Of a DNA stretch of 64,000 bases, positions 59,985-64,000 are shown one piece after another (position 1 is the first letter of the stretch; every line of letters begins with the position of its first letter). The notes under the pieces are model-generated. The model saw only the letters and a program-made list of their open reading frames with translations, had not been told where the DNA came from and did no database searches. The position numbers were made by a program, and so were the translations under genes. Source of the stretch: Rugamonas apoptosis (GTDB taxonomy: Bacteria; Pseudomonadota; Gammaproteobacteria; Burkholderiales; Burkholderiaceae_D); NCBI RefSeq assembly GCF_014042355.1, contig NZ_JACEZU010000001.1, positions 744,001 to 808,000 on the forward strand, read 5' to 3'.

Positions 59985-61380
59985 AGCCCTTCAGCGTTTG
60001 CTCCAGCACGTGCAGCTCGTGGTTGCATTCCGGGTTCTTGGTGCGGTCCAGCGCGATCTTGCGGACCGCGTGCAGCACCGTGGTGTGGTCGCGTCCGCCA
60101 AACAGCTCGCCGATCTCGGGCAAGCTCTTTTGCGTCAGCTCCTTGGCCAGGTACATGGCGATCTGGCGCGGCCGCGCGATGTTGGCCGGCCGGCGCTTGG
60201 AGTACATGTCCGCCACCTTGATGTTGAAGAAGTCGGCCACCGTCTTCTGGATGTTCTCCACCGAGATCTGGCGGTTCTGCACCGACAGCAAGTCCTTCAG
60301 CGCTTCCTTGACGATGTCGATCGTGATGTCCTTGCCGTGGAAACGTGAGTACGCAAGGATCTTGCGCAGCGCGCCTTCCAGTTCGCGCACGTTCGAGCGC
60401 AGGTGCTTGGCCACGAAGAAGGCCACGTCGTCCGAGAAGGTCACGCCTTCCTGCTTGGCTTTCTTGAGCAGAATCGCCACGCGCATTTCCAGTTCCGGCG
60501 GTTCGATGGCCACCGTCAGGCCGGAGTCGAAGCGCGAGATCAGGCGGTCGTCCATGCCCGTGATCTCTTTCGGATAGGTGTCGCTGGTGATGATGATCTG
60601 CTTCTTGGCCGCGATCAGCGCTTCGAACGCGTAGAAGAATTCCTCTTGCGTGCGGCTCTTGCCACCGAAGAATTGAATATCGTCGATCAGCAGCATGTCG
60701 AGCGAGTGGTAGTAATGCTTGAAGTCGTCGAAGCCCTTGCGCTGGTAAGCCGTCACCACGTCACGCACATACTGCTCGGCGTGGATGTAGCGGATCTTGG
60801 CGCCCGGCTGGTCGGCCATCACCTGGTTGCCGATCGCGTGGATCAAGTGGGTCTTACCCAGGCCCACGCCGCCGTAGAAGAACAGCGGGTTGTAGGACAC
60901 GCCGGGGTTGTTGGCCACCTGGATCGCGGCGGCGCGCGCCAGCTGGTTGGCCTTACCGGTCACGAAGCTGTCGAACGTCAGGTCGGTGTTGATGCGGCTT
61001 TGCTCGCGGCGCGGCGCGGCGCTGGCCGGCAGCTCGGGCACGCTGGGTACCGGATCGGCCATGCGGGCGTTGCCGCTGGGGACGCCGCCATTGGCGTCCG
61101 GCACCGGCGCCACCGTGGCGGCTTTCTTGGGCGCGGACAGGCGCGGATCCAGCACAAACTGCACTTCCGTCGGCGCTTCCCAGTACTGGCAGGCCAGCGC
61201 CGTGATGCGGCTGGCGAACTGGGTCTTGACCCAATCGAGCTTGAAACGATTGGGCGCGGCCACGCGCAGCTTGCCCGCCTCGTAATCGAGGGGGATAAGC
61301 GGTTTTATCCACGCGCTGAATTGTTGCGGCGTCAGCTCCAGTTCCAACTGCGCGGAACAGGTCTGCCAGAAATTTTCCAT
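59983..61380 (-). CDS. dnaA: Chromosomal replication initiator protein DnaA
   Basis: A 465-residue DnaA with domain I ([21 protein letters not shown]), a variable Ala/Pro linker (about 95-140), an AAA+ domain with [12 protein letters not shown] and [19 protein letters not shown], and the C-terminal DNA-binding helix-turn-helix with [18 protein letters not shown]. It opens oriC by binding DnaA boxes. First gene of the leftward operon; the origin region lies upstream of its start. Confidence 0.97.
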   Translation of the reverse strand: MENFWQTCSAQLELELTPQQFSAWIKPLIPLDYEAGKLRVAAPNRFKLDWVKTQFASRITALACQYWEAPTEVQFVLDPRLSAPKKAATVAPVPDANGGVPSGNARMADPVPSVPELPASAAPRREQSRINTDLTFDSFVTGKANQLARAAAIQVANNPGVSYNPLFFYGGVGLGKTHLIHAIGNQVMADQPGAKIRYIHAEQYVRDVVTAYQRKGFDDFKHYYHSLDMLLIDDIQFFGGKSRTQEEFFYAFEALIAAKKQIIITSDTYPKEITGMDDRLISRFDSGLTVAIEPPELEMRVAILLKKAKQEGVTFSDDVAFFVAKHLRSNVRELEGALRKILAYSRFHGKDITIDIVKEALKDLLSVQNRQISVENIQKTVADFFNIKVADMYSKRRPANIARPRQIAMYLAKELTQKSLPEIGELFGGRDHTTVLHAVRKIALDRTKNPECNHELHVLEQTLKG

Positions 61381-61506
61381 GAATCGTCTACTGTGAAAAG
61401 GTGTGGGAGGGCGTCTCGAAACTGCCCTGGTGCCGCATCCGGACTCGGGCCGTTTACGCCAGGGCTCGCCACACGTAACGCGCTATTCTACTCTCGCCAG
61501 CCAAAG

Positions 61507-61515
61507 TTATCCACA
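61507..61515 (+). promoter_or_regulatory. Consensus DnaA box
   Basis: TTATCCACA, a perfect nine-base match to the DnaA box consensus, about 127 bp upstream of the dnaA start. It could serve replication initiation, dnaA autoregulation, or both. Confidence 0.8.
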
Positions 61516-61589
61516 GGCACGACGCTTATTTTCAAGTTGCGTTCGTGCTGCGGCGCGGCGGCCGGCATTTCGGCGGGGCCAGAGAAGTG

Positions 61590-61618
61590 TTGACACGCGG
61601 GATCGAAATGCTGATAAT
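61590..61618 (+). promoter_or_regulatory. Strong sigma-70 promoter of the rpmH-rnpA operon
   Basis: TTGACA (61590-61595), a 17-bp spacer and GATAAT (61613-61618): a full -35 and five of six -10 matches. The start would give a leader of about 180 nt before rpmH, in keeping with the strong ribosomal-protein promoter usual here. Confidence 0.8.
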
Positions 61619-61806
61619 TCAGGGTTCCCCGCCCGTATTCCGTGTTTATTCACTTATATGGAGTAAGCGTGGATATCAGCGGGCGATGAGATGGACCCAG
61701 CTTGTGCCGTGGCAGTTGGCATGGGTGCGCGAAATGTCATTGGCACCAAAAACTGACGGGACGTCAGACCCGATTTTGCATTTTTTTGCTTTTTAGCGAG
61801 ACCAAC

Positions 61807-61941
61807 ATGAAACGTACTTACCAACCTTCCGTCGTGCGCCGCAAGCGTACGCATGGCTTCCGCGCTCGTATGGCTACCCGTGGTGGCCGTGATGTGCTCA
61901 ACGCACGTCGCGCAAAAGGCCGCAAGCGTCTGGCTGTATAA
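61807..61941 (+). CDS. rpmH: 50S ribosomal protein L34
   Basis: A 44-residue basic protein ([18 protein letters not shown] at the start, GRKRLAV at the end), the full length of L34. It is the first gene of the rpmH-rnpA-yidD-yidC cluster, driven by the promoter at 61590-61618. The ATG at 61807 is the true start; the longer upstream frame is not coding. Confidence 0.97.
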   Translation: MKRTYQPSVVRRKRTHGFRARMATRGGRDVLNARRAKGRKRLAV

Positions 61942-61950
61942 GCCTGAAGC

Positions 61951-62460
61951 TTGTTAGCTGATCGCGTGGAAAGCTGTATTTCAAGCGGCTCGACAGGCGA
62001 AGGTTCCCACGACTTCGCGCGCGTTCGGCGTATCGTTAAAACGGATGAATTTTCATCCGTTTTTCGTTTGCGCCCGGCGCAAAAAACGGCGCACTTCGTG
62101 CTGTACACCCGCCTGAACCAATTGCCGCATGCGCGGCTGGGCGTCGTGGTGGCCAAGCGTTTCGCGCCGCGCGCCGTCACGCGCAACACGATCAAGCGCG
62201 TCACGCGCGAGCTGTTCCGCGTGACCGGCCTGCCGGCCATCGACTGTGTCGTGCGCCTGGCCAAGCCGGTCAACAGCAAGGATGGTCCCGCCACCACTGC
62301 AAAGCTGAAAGCGGCCTTGCGGGTGGAACTGGCGCGTCTGTTCGCCGCGCAGGCCAGGCAGGGCCAGGCCCAACAGGGCCGCGCCACGGCGACGCCAACG
62401 CCGGCGCCGGCCGCCGTGCCGCCGCCGTTGGCGCCGACGCTGGAGCCAAAAGCGCCATGA
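61951..62460 (+). CDS. rnpA: Ribonuclease P protein component
   Basis: A 169-residue protein subunit of RNase P, which processes tRNA 5' ends. The conserved arginine-rich RNR-like helix appears as [17 protein letters not shown], preceded by [13 protein letters not shown]. It is longer than typical RnpA because of a C-terminal Ala/Pro/Gln-rich tail of about 40 residues. The start is uncertain: TTG 61951 gives this length, GTG 61966 is possible. It overlaps yidD by four bases. Confidence 0.92.
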   Translation: MLADRVESCISSGSTGEGSHDFARVRRIVKTDEFSSVFRLRPAQKTAHFVLYTRLNQLPHARLGVVVAKRFAPRAVTRNTIKRVTRELFRVTGLPAIDCVVRLAKPVNSKDGPATTAKLKAALRVELARLFAAQARQGQAQQGRATATPTPAPAAVPPPLAPTLEPKAP

Positions 62461-62723
62461 GCACCTTGCTGCGCTGGTTGGTCCGGGCATATCAGCTCAC
62501 CATCAGCCCCATGCTGGGGCCGCGCTGCCGTTTTTACCCTAGCTGTTCGAACTACGCGCTGGAGGCACTGCAAGTGCACGGCGCCGCGCGCGGCAGCCTG
62601 CTGACCGTCAAGCGCCTGTGCCGCTGCCACCCGTGGCATGCGGGCGGCCCTGACCCGGTGCCGCCCAAGGGCGAGACGCCTTCCGATTCTTCAACAACCG
62701 CTTGCGGTTGCAACCACTCCTGA
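62457..62723 (+). CDS. yidD: Membrane protein insertion efficiency factor YidD
   Basis: An 88-residue YidD with the conserved [29 protein letters not shown] and [15 protein letters not shown] motifs. It aids insertion of membrane proteins with YidC. ATGA overlap with rnpA and 11 bp before yidC, the classic order. Confidence 0.95.
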   Translation: MSTLLRWLVRAYQLTISPMLGPRCRFYPSCSNYALEALQVHGAARGSLLTVKRLCRCHPWHAGGPDPVPPKGETPSDSSTTACGCNHS

Positions 62724-62734
62724 CAAATACCGTA

Positions 62735-64000
62735 ATGGATATCAATAAACGTACCATCCTGTGGATCGTGTTTGCCGTGTCGCTGGTAGTTCTCTGGAAC
62801 AACTGGATGGTATCGAGCGGCAAACCATCGATGTTCGCTCCCGCGCCAGCCCAGGTGGCCAAGGCCTCGGACGCGAAGAAATCCGACTTGCCAGCCGTGG
62901 CCAGCGCCGCCGCATCGGCCGCCGCCACCGCCACCCCAGGTGCGACTGGCGAGGCTGCGCCATTCAAGAGTGAGCGCATCACCATCACCACCGACGTGAT
63001 CCGCGCCGATATCGACACCCTGGGCGGCACCATTAAGCGCCTGGAACTGCTGCAGTTCAAGGACGGCATCGATCCGACCAAGAACCAGGTGCTGTTCGAC
63101 GCCGACGCCACCAAGACCTATCTGGCTGAAACGGGCCTGATCGGCGCGGCCGGCCTGCCCAACCACACCACCGGCTTCGTGGCCCGCCCCGGTGCGCGCA
63201 TGCTGAACGACGCCAACCAGGTGCAACTGGTGCTGGAAGCGGAGCAGGGCGGCGTCAAGCTGACCAAGACCTTCACTTTCAAGCGTGGCGACTACGTGAT
63301 CGACGTGCGCCACGACGTGACCAACACCGGCGCCGCGCCCGTCAAGCCTGAGCTGTATCTGCAGCTGGTCCACGACGGCAACAAGCCCGAGGGCGACTCC
63401 TACTTCAACAGCAGCTACACCGGTCCCACCCTGTACACGGACGCCGACAAGTACCAGAAGCTGAAATTCGAATCGCTGGAAAAACAGGCCCAGGAAGCCG
63501 CCAAGACCGGCAAGCCTGTGGCGCAGGATCATCCGACCAAGGCTGATAACGGCTGGGTCGCCATCTCGCAGCACTTCTTCGTGTCCGCCTTCGTCCCGCA
63601 GGACAAGCTGACCCGCGACATCTTCACCAAGAAGATCGACACCAACCTGTACGCCATCGGCACCGTCCAGCAACTGGGCACGCTGGCACCCGGCGCCACC
63701 GTGTCGAACGACGCCAAGCTGTATTCGGGTCCGCAGGAATCGAAGCTGCTGGAGAAAGTGGCGCCTGGCCTGGAACTGGTCAAGGACTATGGCTGGCTGA
63801 CCATCATCGCCAAGCCTATCTTCTGGGTCATGGAGCAGCTGCACAAGGGCCTGGGCAACTGGGGCTGGACCATCATCGTGTTCACCATCCTGATCAAGCT
63901 GGCGTTCTTCCCGCTGTCGGCCGCCGGTTATCGCAGCATGGCCAAGGTCAAGCTGGTCACGCCGAAGATGCAAGCCATCCGCGAGCGTTACAAGGGCGAT
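62735..64000 (+). CDS. yidC: Membrane protein insertase YidC (3' end outside window)
   Basis: The frame from ATG 62735 is open to the window end (422 codons). It begins MDINKRTILWIVFAVSLVVL, the first membrane helix and signal anchor, followed by a Pro/Ala linker and the large periplasmic beta-sandwich P1 domain (about residues 75-330). The conserved insertase core starts with DYGWLTIIAKPIFWVMEQLH and NWGWTIIVFTILIKLAFFP. The cut comes soon after MAKVKLVTPKMQAIRERYKG, so about a quarter of the protein is missing. Confidence 0.96.
   Translation, partial: MDINKRTILWIVFAVSLVVLWNNWMVSSGKPSMFAPAPAQVAKASDAKKSDLPAVASAAASAAATATPGATGEAAPFKSERITITTDVIRADIDTLGGTIKRLELLQFKDGIDPTKNQVLFDADATKTYLAETGLIGAAGLPNHTTGFVARPGARMLNDANQVQLVLEAEQGGVKLTKTFTFKRGDYVIDVRHDVTNTGAAPVKPELYLQLVHDGNKPEGDSYFNSSYTGPTLYTDADKYQKLKFESLEKQAQEAAKTGKPVAQDHPTKADNGWVAISQHFFVSAFVPQDKLTRDIFTKKIDTNLYAIGTVQQLGTLAPGATVSNDAKLYSGPQESKLLEKVAPGLELVKDYGWLTIIAKPIFWVMEQLHKGLGNWGWTIIVFTILIKLAFFPLSAAGYRSMAKVKLVTPKMQAIRERYKGD

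Larger units (their letters stand above)
61381..61806. other. Putative oriC region between dnaA and rpmH
   Basis: This 426-bp gene-free region between divergent dnaA and rpmH is the expected origin site. One perfect DnaA box TTATCCACA lies at 61507-61515. Weaker matches are TTATTCACT near 61646 and TTATCCACG at 61305-61313 inside the dnaA start. An AT-rich stretch follows (about 61605-61660). Few clear boxes are visible, so part of the origin may lie elsewhere. Confidence 0.55.

Overview
The window looks like the replication-origin side of a high-GC betaproteobacterial chromosome, probably Oxalobacteraceae (Massilia/Duganella/Janthinobacterium type). This is inferred from the origin gene order at the right end (gyrB, dnaN and dnaA leftward; rpmH, rnpA, yidD and yidC rightward), from gene content and from GC-rich codon use. 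No 16S rRNA is present to confirm the genus.

Layout. (1) 1-4.3 kb is an accessory region of lower GC. It holds the end of a small coiled-coil protein gene, a RecD2-like helicase, a complete type III toxin-antitoxin locus (promoter, four 55-bp RNA repeats, terminator, TenpN/ToxN-type endoribonuclease), and a stretch of gene remnants and inverted repeats. (2) 4.6-10.3 kb is ordinary chromosome: an SPFH/flotillin-like protein, a membrane coiled-coil protein, branched-chain aminotransferase and a DUF885 peptidase. (3) 10.9-24.3 kb carries two giant proteins built almost wholly from an octapeptide repeat (about 207 and 125 copies), each ending in a calcium-loop module. A type I secretion ABC transporter and its HlyD-type adaptor follow. 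(4) 24.35-32.7 kb is a tightly packed pseudaminic acid operon (pseB-C-F-G-H-I) plus HisH, HisF and PseA/WbpG homologues, which predict an amidino-modified nonulosonic acid. (5) 32.7-37.9 kb, convergent to it, has a TPR/GT41 (SPINDLY/OGT-like) transferase fused to a methyltransferase and two unassigned companions, one of them possibly a glycosyltransferase. (6) 38-52 kb holds nudC, folE, an M28 peptidase, a LysR/aldo-keto reductase pair, a chemotaxis receptor, a lipoprotein, OmpW, a bufferin-type RiPP operon (BufA-like precursor, DUF692 MNIO enzyme, DUF2063 partner), a MORN/TonB-like protein, an M48 peptidase and a solute-binding protein. (7) 52.2-56.0 kb is one 1286-residue five-domain protein (methyltransferase, PLD nuclease, SF2 helicase, S24-like domain, DUF3427-like end), a candidate single-gene defence system. 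(8) 56.1-64 kb is the origin region.

Working together. Regions 3 to 5 read as one possible surface-display system: Ser/Thr-rich octapeptide proteins, their secretion channel, an unusual nonulosonic sugar and a cytoplasmic protein-O-glycosyltransferase sit side by side. That they act together is an inference from position and chemistry. The type III toxin-antitoxin locus and the five-domain helicase are two separate probable anti-phage elements near opposite ends of the window.
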